Of a stretch of 48,891 bases of DNA, positions 33,678 through 42,527 are shown in pieces; the first letter of the stretch is position 1; each line of letters begins with the position of its first letter. The notes under the pieces were generated by a model that was not told where the DNA came from, made no database searches, and saw nothing but the letters and a program-made list of their open reading frames with translations. The position numbers and the translations under genes are program-made. Source of the stretch: Candidatus Dadabacteria bacterium (lineage in GTDB: Bacteria; Desulfobacterota_D; UBA1144; Nemesobacterales; Nemesobacteraceae); contig JAPPFE010000032.1 in assembly GCA_028823955.1 (NCBI GenBank), forward strand, positions 1 to 48,891. Reading direction: 5' to 3'.

Positions 33678-33821
33678 TTCTCAGTGGACCACAGGGATGA
33701 GGATATCAGGTTCCGGTCAACCGCTTTTCAGGTAGACTAAAATCCTTCGGAATAGAAAACGGCTAGAAACTGTTAAAAAGCCAATTTATATTCTGAAATC
33801 GAGAGATCCAAAGAGGAAAAA

Positions 33822-35540
33822 ATGAAACTGCCTTTACGTCCGAGAGACGAAAAATACATAGGGGAAGGGACTCTTCCAAACGGCCCCTTAGACGATACCG
33901 ACAAGTGGCTTCCGATAACCAGATACCTTGAGGCGGGCGCTGATTCATACCCAGAAAAAACGGTGTTCAGCCTCGGGGATTCAGACGGCAACGTGGCTGA
34001 AAGCTACAGTTACGGGGAAACCAACGCCTGGGCGAACAGGGTGGCAAACGGTCTTGTCGGGGAGTTCGGAATAAAAAAAGGGGACAAGGTCGGTATGTAC
34101 ATGCTCAACTGTTCAGAGTACGTCATATCGATTATCGCCGCGCACAAATCAGGCGCCGTTCAGGTCCCGATAAACAAGGATGAAAAAGGCGATAGGCTGG
34201 CTTACGTAATAAACTACTCCGAGATGCGGGTGCTCGTGGTCGACACCCAGAGCCTTCCCTACATAACTGAAATAGCGGACAAGCTCGAGAATCTCGAGGC
34301 GGTTTTTCTTGTCTCGGAGGATGCTCCGGCGGATATAGGGGGCATAAGAGCGCTTCCTTTTTCCACTTTTGATCAATACTCATCCGAAAACCCGGGAGTC
34401 GACGTGACGATTGCCGACAAGGAAAGGTGCATGTTCACTTCAGGCACCACGGGTATGCCCAAAGGTGTTATCCGCGATCACGGAGGGGTGATCATGACGG
34501 TTCGCTCCTTCATACAGCAGCAAGGGCTAAGAAGCGAAGACGTCTTGATGACGGTTCTTTCCCTGGGACACGCAAACGCCCAGGTGATGTGCCTTTTTGT
34601 CTCAATAGCCGTTGGAGGTTCAGCCGTTTTCTTCCCGAGGTTCTCCGCCTCCAATTTCTGGAAGTGGGCGGCGGGCTGCGGTGCGACCGGGGCGAACATG
34701 CTGGGAGCAGTGCCAGAATACATATGGGCTTCTCCGCTGTCAGAGTGGGATTCAAAGCATGGGATAAGGATGATGCTCTCGGGGCCCGCGCCTAAAAAGC
34801 TTCGCGAGTTCGAGGAAAGGTTCAACACGAAGATAGTTGAGGGCTACGGATCTACTGAGATGGGGATGCCGCTCTGGAAGGACCCCGAGGATGAAAACCC
34901 GGGTTCATGCGGATTTCCCGTCGAGGGGTACCACCTTGAGATAAGAGATCCCCTGAACACAGACGAGATCATAGATAAACTATGGGACGTGGACAAGAAT
35001 CCCGCTCCCGCCGAGGAGGAAAAAGGACTTCTTTTCATAAAGCCCCTAGTTCCGCACACTACCCTCGATGAATATTTCAAGGACGAGAGAAGAACGAAAA
35101 ACGCTTTTGACGACCAGGGATTTTTCAATTCGGATGACCTGTTTGCCGCGGGAACCGACGGGAGATACTACTTCATGGGCCGCTACAGCAGGATACGCGT
35201 GTCGGGAGAGAACGTTGATCCTGTAGCGGTAGCCGATGTCTCCGAGGAACATCCTTCAGTTCGGGAGGGGGTGGCCGTAGGCATTAGACTGCCCGACATA
35301 TCGGATGACGAAATCAAACTCAACCTGATACTTAAGGAAGGGGCGGATTTCGATCCTGTGGACTTCTGCGAGTGGATGGCCGAGAAGGTGATGGTGGCCA
35401 TGGTTCCAAGGTTCATTGAAGTCTACGAGGAGTTTCCGCTTACCTCAACCCAGAAAATCGCGGTTTCGGAACTAAAGAGCATATCCGGTTCCACATGGGA
35501 CAGGCACGAAAGCGGGCTCAAGCTAAGATCAAGAAAGTGA
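33822..35540 (+). CDS. Class I adenylate-forming acyl-CoA ligase, copy 1
   Basis: The 572-residue enzyme activates a carboxylic acid with ATP and joins it to CoA. The AMP-binding P-loop is MFTSGTTGMPKGVIRDHGG at about 205. VEGYGSTEMGMPLW is the A5 region, and SDDLFAAGTDGRYYFMGRYSRIRVSGENVDP carries the hinge. TSTQKIAVSELK, with the catalytic lysine near residue 545, ends the protein. The layout resembles carnitine/crotonobetaine-CoA ligase (CaiC) and long-chain ligases; the substrate cannot be read. The ribosome site agagga precedes the ATG. It is a close paralogue of the gene at 36650; a cation exchanger lies between them and converges with this gene (12 bp overlap). Confidence 0.9.
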   Translation: MKLPLRPRDEKYIGEGTLPNGPLDDTDKWLPITRYLEAGADSYPEKTVFSLGDSDGNVAESYSYGETNAWANRVANGLVGEFGIKKGDKVGMYMLNCSEYVISIIAAHKSGAVQVPINKDEKGDRLAYVINYSEMRVLVVDTQSLPYITEIADKLENLEAVFLVSEDAPADIGGIRALPFSTFDQYSSENPGVDVTIADKERCMFTSGTTGMPKGVIRDHGGVIMTVRSFIQQQGLRSEDVLMTVLSLGHANAQVMCLFVSIAVGGSAVFFPRFSASNFWKWAAGCGATGANMLGAVPEYIWASPLSEWDSKHGIRMMLSGPAPKKLREFEERFNTKIVEGYGSTEMGMPLWKDPEDENPGSCGFPVEGYHLEIRDPLNTDEIIDKLWDVDKNPAPAEEEKGLLFIKPLVPHTTLDEYFKDERRTKNAFDDQGFFNSDDLFAAGTDGRYYFMGRYSRIRVSGENVDPVAVADVSEEHPSVREGVAVGIRLPDISDDEIKLNLILKEGADFDPVDFCEWMAEKVMVAMVPRFIEVYEEFPLTSTQKIAVSELKSISGSTWDRHESGLKLRSRK

Positions 35541-36491
35541 GCCTGAGATAAAGTAGAGAAACGCTACGTAAATTATAAGCAGAAGAGCGCCTTTCTTTTT
35601 TCCGATCCTGTTTTTACTAATCTGGGTTTTTCCGATTAGTAACACGAAAAGAACTGTAAGCAGGATAAGAAATGCGAATTCGGATGTGTATCCGAACATA
35701 CCCCGGTTTATCTCTATGGGTCGGATAACCGCAACGAGACCCAAATACCCGAGATTAAAGAAATTGCTCCCTATTATGTTGCCAACGACTATATTCTGCT
35801 CTTTTCTCCACGCGGCCACGAGCGAAGCGGCAAGTTCCGGAAGTGAAGTTCCGAAGGCAACTGCCACGACCCCTATGAAAAGTTCGCTTATCCCGAGCTG
35901 TTCGGCGATATCTATTGCGCTACTAACCAAAAGATGGGCGCTGACAGCCAGAAGCACTGAACCCGAGACTACGTAAAGAAGGAGCTTCCACCCGCCATCA
36001 TCTGGCGATACGGAAGAAGCCTCGTTTTCTTCTGTGGATTTTCCGTAGGGGATAACCAAAAGGACGGCAAGTAGAAAAAACAACAGTATTCCTTCACCTC
36101 TTCTGAGAGAGAATTCCGTGAGGCTGAGGCCGAAAGCGGCAAAAGTCATAAGCCCCATAAAAACAAGCGGAAGCCACTGCTCTTTCCACGCTTCTCTGCC
36201 TATCACTATTGGACTTATAAGAACCGTCAGGCCGAAAATAAGCCCGGTGTTGGCGATATTACTTCCGACCATGTTTCCGACTGCTATGTCACTTGAGCCC
36301 TCTATGACTGCCACCAAGGAAACCATGAATTCGGGAACGGATGTTCCAAACGCAACCACGATAAGGCCCGCAAAAAAAGTGCCCATGCCGGTGAACGCAG
36401 CAATCCCGGAGGCGCCTCTAACGAGAAGGCGGGCCCCCTTCCACAGAAGAGCGAAACTCACGGCAAAAATCAGCAGATTCAAAAATTCCAT
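35529..36491 (-). CDS. CaCA-family calcium/sodium:cation exchanger (YrbG-like)
   Basis: The 320-residue membrane protein has two repeated halves of about five helices. Each carries the alpha-repeat signature: VVAFGTSVPEFMVSLVAVIEG (GTSVPE at 49-54) with GNMVGSNIANTGLIFG, and VAVAFGTSLPELAASLVAAW with GNIIGSNFFNLGYLG. The acidic residues in GTSxPE bind the cation. This is the bacterial YrbG/CaxA type that expels Ca2+ or another cation using Na+ or H+. It sits in opposite orientation between two acyl-CoA ligase paralogues, overlapping the first at its 3' end. Confidence 0.93.
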   Translation of the reverse strand: MEFLNLLIFAVSFALLWKGARLLVRGASGIAAFTGMGTFFAGLIVVAFGTSVPEFMVSLVAVIEGSSDIAVGNMVGSNIANTGLIFGLTVLISPIVIGREAWKEQWLPLVFMGLMTFAAFGLSLTEFSLRRGEGILLFFLLAVLLVIPYGKSTEENEASSVSPDDGGWKLLLYVVSGSVLLAVSAHLLVSSAIDIAEQLGISELFIGVVAVAFGTSLPELAASLVAAWRKEQNIVVGNIIGSNFFNLGYLGLVAVIRPIEINRGMFGYTSEFAFLILLTVLFVLLIGKTQISKNRIGKKKGALLLIIYVAFLYFISGSLS

Positions 36492-36562
36492 ATGTCAGAA
36501 GCGGATTTCAGGCCGTATGCGGTCGGCCAGAGATTTTTTCAGGAACCGGAAAAAAACGGGGT

Positions 36563-36591
36563 TTGCAATGAGACACCGATTAACCTATAAT
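36563..36591 (+). promoter_or_regulatory. Sigma-70 promoter of the second acyl-CoA ligase gene
   Basis: ttgcaa (36563-36568) and tataat (36586-36591) are 17 bp apart, about 58 bp before the start codon. This shows the second paralogue is transcribed on its own. Confidence 0.65.
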
Positions 36592-36649
36592 AGTCCGGGT
36601 GTTTTTTTCATTTCCAAATGCTACAAGACTGTTCAGGAGGTTACAGTAA

Positions 36650-38371
36650 ATGCAATTATTATTCAAACCGCGCGATGGCGTATATCTGGGAAGCGGAGAT
36701 CTTCCCTTTGGCAAATTCGAAGACACTTCACTTTGGCAGCCGATAACCACAAATCTTGAGAAGGGTGCCGAGATGTTTCCCGACAAGGCAATGTTCAAGG
36801 TCGGAGACAGAGACGGAAACATCGTGGAGAGCTACACTTATGCGGAAACCAACGCGTGGGCCAACAGGGTGGCAAACGGTCTTGCCCAAGGGTTCGGAAT
36901 AAATAAAGGGGACAAAGTCGGCATGTACATGCTCAACTGTTCTGAGCACGTGATATCTATTATCGCCATACACAAGTGCGGCGGCGTGCAGGTTCCGGTA
37001 AACAAGGACGAGAAGGGGGAAAGACTCGCTTACGTAATCAACTACTCGGACATGAGAGCCCTCATTATTGACGAGGGGAGCATTCCTTTTATAGAGGAAA
37101 TCGGCGACAGTCTGGAGCATCTTGAAGCAGTTTTCGTGACGGTTGACAATCCACCTGAAAAAATCGGAGGTATAAAGGCGCTTCCTTTTTCAGAATTTGA
37201 TAGTTATGACGATACTAATCCCGGGGTGGACGTTACCACTGCCGACATGGAGAGATGTATGTTCACGTCCGGTACCACGGGGATGCCGAAAGGGGTTGCC
37301 AGAGACCACGGAGGAGTAATCATGACAGTCCGTTCTTATCTGCAGCAGCAGGGAATAAGGAGCGACGACGTGCTCATGAGCATACTTTCACTCGGTCACG
37401 CCAACGCGCAGGTAATGTGCCTTTTCAGCGCCATGGCGTCCGGTGGGACTGCCGTGTTTTTCCCCAGGTTCTCAGCTTCCAATTTCTGGAAATGGGCGGC
37501 CGGGTGTGGCGCTACATGCGTTAACATGCTGGGAGCGGTAGCCGAGTACCTCTGGGCCGCGCCTGAGAGCGAGTGGGATCAGAAGCACAACGTAAGGATA
37601 ATGCTGGGCTCCCCTGCTCCTAGGAATTTGAAGGAGTTCCAGGAAAGGTTCGGAGTCAGGGTAATAGACGGATACGGTTCGACCGAGATGGGTATGGTTC
37701 TCTGGAAAGACCCCGAGGATCACCGCCCGGGTTCATCCGGTTTCCCCATGGAGGGATATTACGTCGAGCTCAGAAATCCCGAAGACATCGATACGGTGGT
37801 AAGACCGTTCTGGGACTCTACCGACGACATTACTCCTCCCGACGACGCCAAGGGGCTTCTTTTCGTAAAGCCGCTTGTTCCGCATACGACCCTGAATGAA
37901 TATTTCAAGGATGAGAGAAGAACCAGGGAGGCCTTTGACGATGACGGCTTCTTCAATTCGGACGATCTTTTCGCTAGAGGTATCGATGGGAGATACTATT
38001 TTGTCGGAAGGTTCAGCCGCATCAGGGTTTCAGGCGAAAATGTGGATCCGGTAGCCGTCGGGGACGAGGCGATGCAATATCCCGCGATTCAGGAAGCCAT
38101 TGCGGTCGGTATAAGGCTCCCGAACGTTTCGGATGACGAGATCAAGCTCTGCGTTACGCTCAAGGTGGGCGAGGAATTTGATCCGATTGAGTTCTCCAAA
38201 TGGATGGCCGAAAGGGTTATAGTGGCCATGGTGCCCAGATTCATAGAGGTTTACGAGGATGGATTCCCGGTAACCGCGACCCAGAAGGTCAAGGTCGCCG
38301 AGATAAAGGAAATCACCGAGAATACTTGGGACAGAAACGAGACGGGCCTGAAGTTCAGCGCCAGAAAGTAG
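36650..38371 (+). CDS. Class I adenylate-forming acyl-CoA ligase, copy 2
   Basis: The 573-residue paralogue of the gene at 33822 shares sequence along its whole length, including the family-specific N-terminus (LLFKPRDGVYLGSGDLPFGKFEDTSLWQPIT). Motifs are the P-loop FTSGTTGMPKGVARDHGG at about 204, IDGYGSTEMGMVLW, FNSDDLFARGIDGRYYFVGRFSRIRVSGEN, and ATQKVKVAEIK with the catalytic lysine. Differences cluster in the acyl-pocket stretch (ANMLGAVPEYIWASPLSEW versus VNMLGAVAEYLWAAPESEW), so substrates may be close but not identical. The ribosome site caggagg is strong. It arose by tandem duplication; the exchanger now lies between the copies. Confidence 0.9.
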   Translation: MQLLFKPRDGVYLGSGDLPFGKFEDTSLWQPITTNLEKGAEMFPDKAMFKVGDRDGNIVESYTYAETNAWANRVANGLAQGFGINKGDKVGMYMLNCSEHVISIIAIHKCGGVQVPVNKDEKGERLAYVINYSDMRALIIDEGSIPFIEEIGDSLEHLEAVFVTVDNPPEKIGGIKALPFSEFDSYDDTNPGVDVTTADMERCMFTSGTTGMPKGVARDHGGVIMTVRSYLQQQGIRSDDVLMSILSLGHANAQVMCLFSAMASGGTAVFFPRFSASNFWKWAAGCGATCVNMLGAVAEYLWAAPESEWDQKHNVRIMLGSPAPRNLKEFQERFGVRVIDGYGSTEMGMVLWKDPEDHRPGSSGFPMEGYYVELRNPEDIDTVVRPFWDSTDDITPPDDAKGLLFVKPLVPHTTLNEYFKDERRTREAFDDDGFFNSDDLFARGIDGRYYFVGRFSRIRVSGENVDPVAVGDEAMQYPAIQEAIAVGIRLPNVSDDEIKLCVTLKVGEEFDPIEFSKWMAERVIVAMVPRFIEVYEDGFPVTATQKVKVAEIKEITENTWDRNETGLKFSARK

Positions 38372-38391
38372 ATTAGATTTTCCTTTTATCC

Positions 38392-38856
38392 GTGACGGGG
38401 CAGTCCGATGAAATCATTATGGCCTTGGCTATCGGGGAGGCCGAGCGGGCCGCTTCGGAAGGCGAGGTTCCGGTAGGGGCGGTCATAGTTGATGGGGGAG
38501 GCACCGTAATTTCAGCCGCCCACAACCTGAGGGAATCAGCTTCGGACGCTACCGCCCACGCCGAAATTCTGGCTATACGCCGCGCGTGCGAAGTTATCGG
38601 AAACTGGAGACTTTCCGGCACTTCTATCTACGTTACCCTTGAGCCCTGCGCCATGTGCATGGGAGCCATAATCAACGCGAGAATAGACAGGGTCGTGTTC
38701 GGCGCTCCCGATCCCAAGGGCGGAGCGCTTGTAAGCAACTTCGGAATCGGTGCGGGAGGGGAACTCAATCACCGTGTGGAATTCTCGGGGGGAGTCTGCG
38801 GCGAGCGGTGCGCCCGCATTCTTGAGGATTTTTTCAAAACGCTTCGGGATTCCTGA
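38392..38856 (+). CDS. tadA: tRNA-specific adenosine deaminase
   Basis: TadA converts A34 to inosine in tRNA-Arg. The 154-residue protein has the zinc site His56-Ala-Glu58 (HAEI) with Cys86 and Cys89 (LEPCAMCMGAI), and the tRNA-binding ARIDRVVFGAPDPKGGA segment. It begins at GTG 38392. A later ATG (residue 10) would cut into the first helix, so the GTG is preferred, although no ribosome site is visible. It follows the acyl-CoA ligase by 20 bp and converges with jag two bases after its stop codon. Confidence 0.92.
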   Translation: MTGQSDEIIMALAIGEAERAASEGEVPVGAVIVDGGGTVISAAHNLRESASDATAHAEILAIRRACEVIGNWRLSGTSIYVTLEPCAMCMGAIINARIDRVVFGAPDPKGGALVSNFGIGAGGELNHRVEFSGGVCGERCARILEDFFKTLRDS

Positions 38857-38858
38857 AC

Positions 38859-39509
38859 TCAGGCCTGAGGGCTAACGACGATTTTTTTCGAGTTACCCTT
38901 GCTTGGAACCGTCTCGTATTTTATGTCCTCTTGCTTCTTGAGTTCTATGTAGGCCATTTTCCTTTCGTAGGACGAAAGCCGCTCGATTGAGTGAGAATTT
39001 CCGCTTTCTTTTACTTTCTGCACGGTCTCCGCGACTTTTCTCGGCACATCGGTGTCCTTTTTCTTTCCGTCGTGCCCGCCGATGTTTATGGCGACCCTCT
39101 TGTTTTTCCCCTCGTTGCTGTTTCTCGAAGCTATCTTCCCTACTATGTACTCAAGGGACTTTATTACTTCCCCGTTTCTTCCTATGAGGAATTTCTTGTC
39201 TTTAACGGGCCAGACTTCAAGTATTATCCTGTTTTCAGTCTCTTCGGCCTTTACGCTCTGCGGGGCTGGAAACAGAAAACCCAGGAGGGTCTCAAGAGTT
39301 TTTTTCGCCCGAAACGCCTTTTCGCTCAATCCGCCAGTTTTTATTTCCACCCTCACTATGGCGTTTTTGCTTCCTATGCCCAGAACCCCCTTGGAGTCTT
39401 CTCTTATAACTTCGATTTCCACTTCGTCTTTTGAGACTCCGAGTTCTTCACAGGCGTTCACTACGGCTTCGGAAATTGTTTTTCCTTCCTTTTCTATTAC
39501 GGTAGCCAT
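38859..39509 (-). CDS. jag: Jag/KhpB-type RNA-binding protein
   Basis: The 216-residue protein (ATG 39509, ribosome site ggaggatagca; a longer frame to 39728 runs into yidC and is discarded) has three parts. The Jag-N domain is MATVIEKEGKTISEAVVNACEELGVSKDEVEIEVI. A KH domain follows, with GRNGEVIKSLEYIVGKIA (GxxG = GRNG). An R3H domain (PRKVAETVQKVKES...RLSSYERKMAYIEL) ends the protein; R3H usually has RxxxH, and the His here is replaced or shifted. It binds RNA and is linked to cell-envelope control. It follows yidC two bases apart, as in most bacteria. Confidence 0.92.
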   Translation of the reverse strand: MATVIEKEGKTISEAVVNACEELGVSKDEVEIEVIREDSKGVLGIGSKNAIVRVEIKTGGLSEKAFRAKKTLETLLGFLFPAPQSVKAEETENRIILEVWPVKDKKFLIGRNGEVIKSLEYIVGKIASRNSNEGKNKRVAINIGGHDGKKKDTDVPRKVAETVQKVKESGNSHSIERLSSYERKMAYIELKKQEDIKYETVPSKGNSKKIVVSPQA

Positions 39510-39511
39510 TG

Positions 39512-41179
39512 CTATCCTCCTTCTGGCTCCGGGACCTGTCGATTGATGTATAGTTGCTGACCGACGGAGAGAATGTTGCTTACGGTCCAGTAAAGTATAA
39601 GACCGGAAGGCAGGCCCCAGAACATTACGGTAAAAATTATAGGCATAAACTGCATGAGCTTCATCTGCAGTTCCATCGTCTCGCTTCCTGGAGTAGTCAT
39701 GGGGGTGAGTCTCTGCGAGAGAAACCACGAGACACCCATCAAAAGGGGCAGCACCCGAAACGGTATTCCCAGCACGTCAAACAGGTGTTCGGGCTGGGAG
39801 AGGTCGTTTACCCAGAGAAACGAGCTGTGTCTTAGATCTATCGAATACAGAAGCGCGAAATAAAGAGCTATGAAAACGGGAAGCTGTATGAGCAGGGGAA
39901 GACATCCCCCGAGACTGCTGAGCGGGTTTATGTCGTTACTTGTGTAAAGCTTCATCATCTCTGCCTGCTGAGTCGATTTGTCGTCCTTGTATTTTTCTTT
40001 GAGAGCGTCGATTTCAGGCTTCAGACTCTTCATCTTGTTCTGCATGGCTTTCATCGACTTCATGCTTTTCACGGTAAGGGGGAAGAATATCACCCTGAGA
40101 GCGATCGTAAGCACTATTATGGAGATTCCGAAGTTGCTGAAAAAGTCGTTGACGAACTTAAGAAGCACGACGGCAATCTTGGTAAGTACTCCCGCGTAGC
40201 CGTAGTCAATCGATTTCTCAAGGCTGTACCCGGCTTCCTTGAGGTCCGGTTCATTTTTCGGACCGAAATACGATTTCCATCCGACTTTGTAGCTTTTCCC
40301 CGCGGCTATTTTTTGCTCTGGATAGGAAAAACCCGCCCCGGCAAGGCCTTTTTCGTCAAGGGGTTGCAGGTAGAGTCCCCGGTCTCCCCCTATTTCCGGC
40401 AGAAATGCGCCGAGAAAGTACTTGTCACCGAAACCGAACCAGTTTGTCTCTCCATTGTACGCCTTGGTTTCCTTAAGGGGTTTCTTGGTCCGCTTGACCT
40501 CGCCGCCGACCATTGAGATAAACTCGTAGAGACTGTTTGAACCGCTCTCGTATACCGTATTTTCCCAGCCGACGTAAACTTTCTGGTTTATCTGTCTCTG
40601 CGTTCCGTTAAGAATCTCCAGGTTTTCCTTGATAAAGTATTTTCCGGGGTAAAAGGAGATGGTTTTACGTACCGTAATCCCACCGGGTTTTCTCCAGGCC
40701 AGATTGACATCAAGCCCCTCGGGACCCACGACCAGATTCGTGCCTCCCTTGTAGGAAAACGGGATGAGTTCCGGCATTTTTTCGTTTTTGACTCTCAGTA
40801 TGGTGTCAAACGACTTTTTCTCTTCACCTATCACCGCCACAGGCACCGAGTCCGTCTCGACCGTCTTTTTGTATTCCGAGAGTTCCCAGCCGACAACTTT
40901 TCCTCCTAGGGTGTCTATCTCGGCAACATAAAGGTCGGATCTGACTTTTATGATCTTGGAAGCGTAGGAAGATTTTATCGGTTGAAATTCCGTGGGAATT
41001 TCCTGTGGGGAACCTGGTTCTTCGGAAAGATCCCCTGCGGCGGGCGTCGATGCGGGCCCATCTATTTTTGTGGTCTGTTTTTCCTTGGGGGCTTCTGCAA
41101 AAAACGCCGAGTAACCGACGATTACCAGTACCGACAATACCAGAAATAAAATGTAGTTTCTCTTGAGGTCGCTGTTCAT
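39512..41179 (-). CDS. yidC: Membrane protein insertase YidC
   Basis: YidC inserts and folds inner-membrane proteins, with or without SecYEG. The 555-residue protein has the Gram-negative layout. An N-terminal signal-anchor (YILFLVLSVLVIVGYSAFF) comes first, then a large periplasmic beta-domain (about 60-330). The five-helix core follows, with FPLTVKSMKSMKAMQNKMKSLKPEIDALKEKYKDD, LGGCLPLLIQLPVFIALYFAL and LMQFMPIIFTVMFWGLPSGLILYW. The large periplasmic domain supports assignment of the organism to Gram-negatives. About 180 bp separate it from yidD; this gap shows no gene. Confidence 0.97.
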   Translation of the reverse strand: MNSDLKRNYILFLVLSVLVIVGYSAFFAEAPKEKQTTKIDGPASTPAAGDLSEEPGSPQEIPTEFQPIKSSYASKIIKVRSDLYVAEIDTLGGKVVGWELSEYKKTVETDSVPVAVIGEEKKSFDTILRVKNEKMPELIPFSYKGGTNLVVGPEGLDVNLAWRKPGGITVRKTISFYPGKYFIKENLEILNGTQRQINQKVYVGWENTVYESGSNSLYEFISMVGGEVKRTKKPLKETKAYNGETNWFGFGDKYFLGAFLPEIGGDRGLYLQPLDEKGLAGAGFSYPEQKIAAGKSYKVGWKSYFGPKNEPDLKEAGYSLEKSIDYGYAGVLTKIAVVLLKFVNDFFSNFGISIIVLTIALRVIFFPLTVKSMKSMKAMQNKMKSLKPEIDALKEKYKDDKSTQQAEMMKLYTSNDINPLSSLGGCLPLLIQLPVFIALYFALLYSIDLRHSSFLWVNDLSQPEHLFDVLGIPFRVLPLLMGVSWFLSQRLTPMTTPGSETMELQMKLMQFMPIIFTVMFWGLPSGLILYWTVSNILSVGQQLYINRQVPEPEGG

Positions 41180-41357
41180 GTGTTGTTTCTTAGGACTTTA
41201 TTGAGGATGTGGGGTGCTATCGTGATTTCTACGAGACACCTGTGAGACTGCTCCCGTTTTCTGTGCGTAGTTCTAGCATGTAGCAGGAAACCAAAGAGTA
41301 AGAATTCATGGAAGCAATGATACACGATAAGTTTTAATAGGAATAGGGGAGTGTAGT

Positions 41358-41609
41358 TCACCCCTTCGCCCGTTTATCGCTTTTTTTCTTTACAGGGTCA
41401 TATCCTCCTGCGCTTAACGGATGACATCGCAGTATTCTTCTGAGAGTCATCCAGATTCCTCTGAAAGCTCCGTGTTCCCGCAAGGCCTCAATTGAATACG
41501 CGGAGCAGCTGGGGTGGAACCTGCAGGTTTGGGGAAGCAGGGGAGAAATGGTTTTCTGGTAGACCCTTACCAGTAAAACAAGGAATCTGACTGCGGGGTT
41601 TTCTTTCAT
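41358..41609 (-). CDS. yidD: Membrane protein insertion efficiency factor YidD
   Basis: This 83-residue protein has the YidD signature: [60 protein letters not shown], with three conserved cysteines and an N-terminal amphipathic helix. YidD assists YidC in inserting some inner-membrane proteins and is peripheral to the membrane. Its start overlaps the rnpA stop by 4 bp, so the two are translated together in the rpmH-rnpA-yidD-yidC-jag operon. Confidence 0.95.
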   Translation of the reverse strand: MKENPAVRFLVLLVRVYQKTISPLLPQTCRFHPSCSAYSIEALREHGAFRGIWMTLRRILRCHPLSAGGYDPVKKKSDKRAKG

Positions 41610-41965
41610 TTGATGCGGCCTGCGAGTTTTTTTATCTCTAGGTAAAGTTCAGAGAATTTCTTACCCGATACGTCGTTCTTTATTACGAACACCACGTCGT
41701 TTGAGGAAAACACGGGCTTGTTTCTCCTGAAAACTTCCCTCAGCACCCTTTTCATCCTGTTTCTTCTGACTGCGCTTGCCGACGCTTTTTTGCCCACGGA
41801 CACTCCTAGGCGGGGAAACCCAAGAGAGTTGGGCTTTGCGTAGAGTATGAAGTTTTCCGAGTGGGTTTTAGTGCCTTCTGAGAGTGTGTTGCGAAAGTCG
41901 CGGGAGGTTTTTATCTTGAATTTTGCGGGAAACGAGCTGTCGGACTCAAACGCTACTTTTTCCAT
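41606..41965 (-). CDS. rnpA: Ribonuclease P protein component
   Basis: RnpA is the protein subunit that helps the RNase P ribozyme cut tRNA leaders. I start at ATG 41965 ([28 protein letters not shown]), giving 119 residues, the normal length. A 178-residue frame continues upstream but is the shadow of rpmH. The RNR motif [25 protein letters not shown] is complete. The start lies inside rpmH, overlapping it by 13 bp, with gggag from the rpmH coding region as possible ribosome site. A short overlap of this kind is known in a few bacteria. Confidence 0.93.
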   Translation of the reverse strand: MEKVAFESDSSFPAKFKIKTSRDFRNTLSEGTKTHSENFILYAKPNSLGFPRLGVSVGKKASASAVRRNRMKRVLREVFRRNKPVFSSNDVVFVIKNDVSGKKFSELYLEIKKLAGRIK

Positions 41966-42102
41966 CTCCCAACCGTGAGAACGTATCTTCCCTTGGCAGT
42001 TCTTCTCCTGAGTATGCTTCTGCCTCCCCTTGTGCTCAGCCTGGCGCGGAAGCCGTGTGTTCTGAGCCTCTTTTTTACGTGCGGTTGATAAGTCCTTTTC
42101 AT
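41953..42102 (-). CDS. rpmH: 50S ribosomal protein L34
   Basis: A 49-codon frame reads [20 protein letters not shown]... and ends ...[13 protein letters not shown]. This is the complete, highly basic L34 protein with the family signature (KRTYQPS...R.HGFRAR..T..GR..L..RR.KGR). The usual serine after the second proline is histidine here (YQPHV). It is too short for most gene finders. It is the first gene of the operon, driven by a good promoter (42114-42142). It overlaps rnpA by 13 bp in another frame. Confidence 0.95.
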   Translation of the reverse strand: MKRTYQPHVKKRLRTHGFRARLSTRGGRSILRRRTAKGRYVLTVGRWKK

Positions 42103-42113
42103 AGTGGGGGGTC

Positions 42114-42142
42114 AGAATAACACGTAAGGATTTGAAGGTCAA
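42114..42142 (-). promoter_or_regulatory. Promoter of the rpmH-rnpA-yidD-yidC-jag operon
   Basis: On the minus strand ttgacc (42142-42137) and tattct (42119-42114) are 17 bp apart, placing the transcript start just before rpmH. Confidence 0.6.
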
Positions 42143-42203
42143 GGGAAAACAGGGAGCTCAGGAATCCGCGGCGTGCGCACGTCACTGGAGGCCTTGCCGC
42201 AGA

Positions 42204-42232
42204 TTGACAATAAACAAGTTCTTGTAAATAAT
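42204..42232 (+). promoter_or_regulatory. Promoter of the oad operon
   Basis: A perfect -35 box ttgaca (42204-42209) is followed after 17 bp by aataat (42227-42232), about 46 bp before oadG. The spacer contains the short inverted repeat acaag-tt-cttgt. This promoter diverges from that of rpmH. Confidence 0.6.
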
Positions 42233-42277
42233 TGATACCCATTAAATTCAAACGGTTTTTGAGATTCTTCGTCCATT

Positions 42278-42502
42278 ATGATCCTTGAAGGCGTAAAACT
42301 CATGGTCATAGGTATGGCCACAGTATATATTTTTCTGCTTGTATTGATGGTAAGCGTGATGTTGTCTGCGAAGCTTTTTAAAGACAGCGACGTGCGTGCG
42401 CCCTCGGGTCCCGGGGCGTCCAAAAAATCCAGAAGGGACGTCATTCCGGTTATAGCCGCGGCAGTTGCGGCCTACAGGGCGAAGCATGCCGGCGACGGCT
42501 AG
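42278..42502 (+). CDS. oadG: Oxaloacetate decarboxylase gamma chain (OadG-like)
   Basis: The 74-residue protein has one transmembrane segment near the N-terminus (VKLMVIGMATVYIFLLVLMVSVML) and a polar C-terminal tail (VIPVIAAAVAAYRAKH). That is the OadG pattern, in which GM..V..FL..LV is typical. The gamma chain tethers the alpha subunit to the membrane beta subunit and can bind zinc. Its place directly before oadA and oadB supports the assignment. The expected His-rich end is replaced by a short AAAVAAYRAKHAGDG tail, common in gamma chains of related decarboxylases. Confidence 0.85.
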   Translation: MILEGVKLMVIGMATVYIFLLVLMVSVMLSAKLFKDSDVRAPSGPGASKKSRRDVIPVIAAAVAAYRAKHAGDG

Positions 42503-42527
42503 ATCTTGAAAACCTCAGGGTCTTGTC

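Noticed and set aside
39510-39728. Upstream extension of jag by 73 residues
   Set aside because: It lies inside yidC in another frame, and a clear ggagga ribosome site precedes ATG 39509.
41966-42142. Upstream extension of rnpA to 178 residues
   Set aside because: It is the shadow of the rpmH coding sequence in another frame; RnpA homology begins at 41965.
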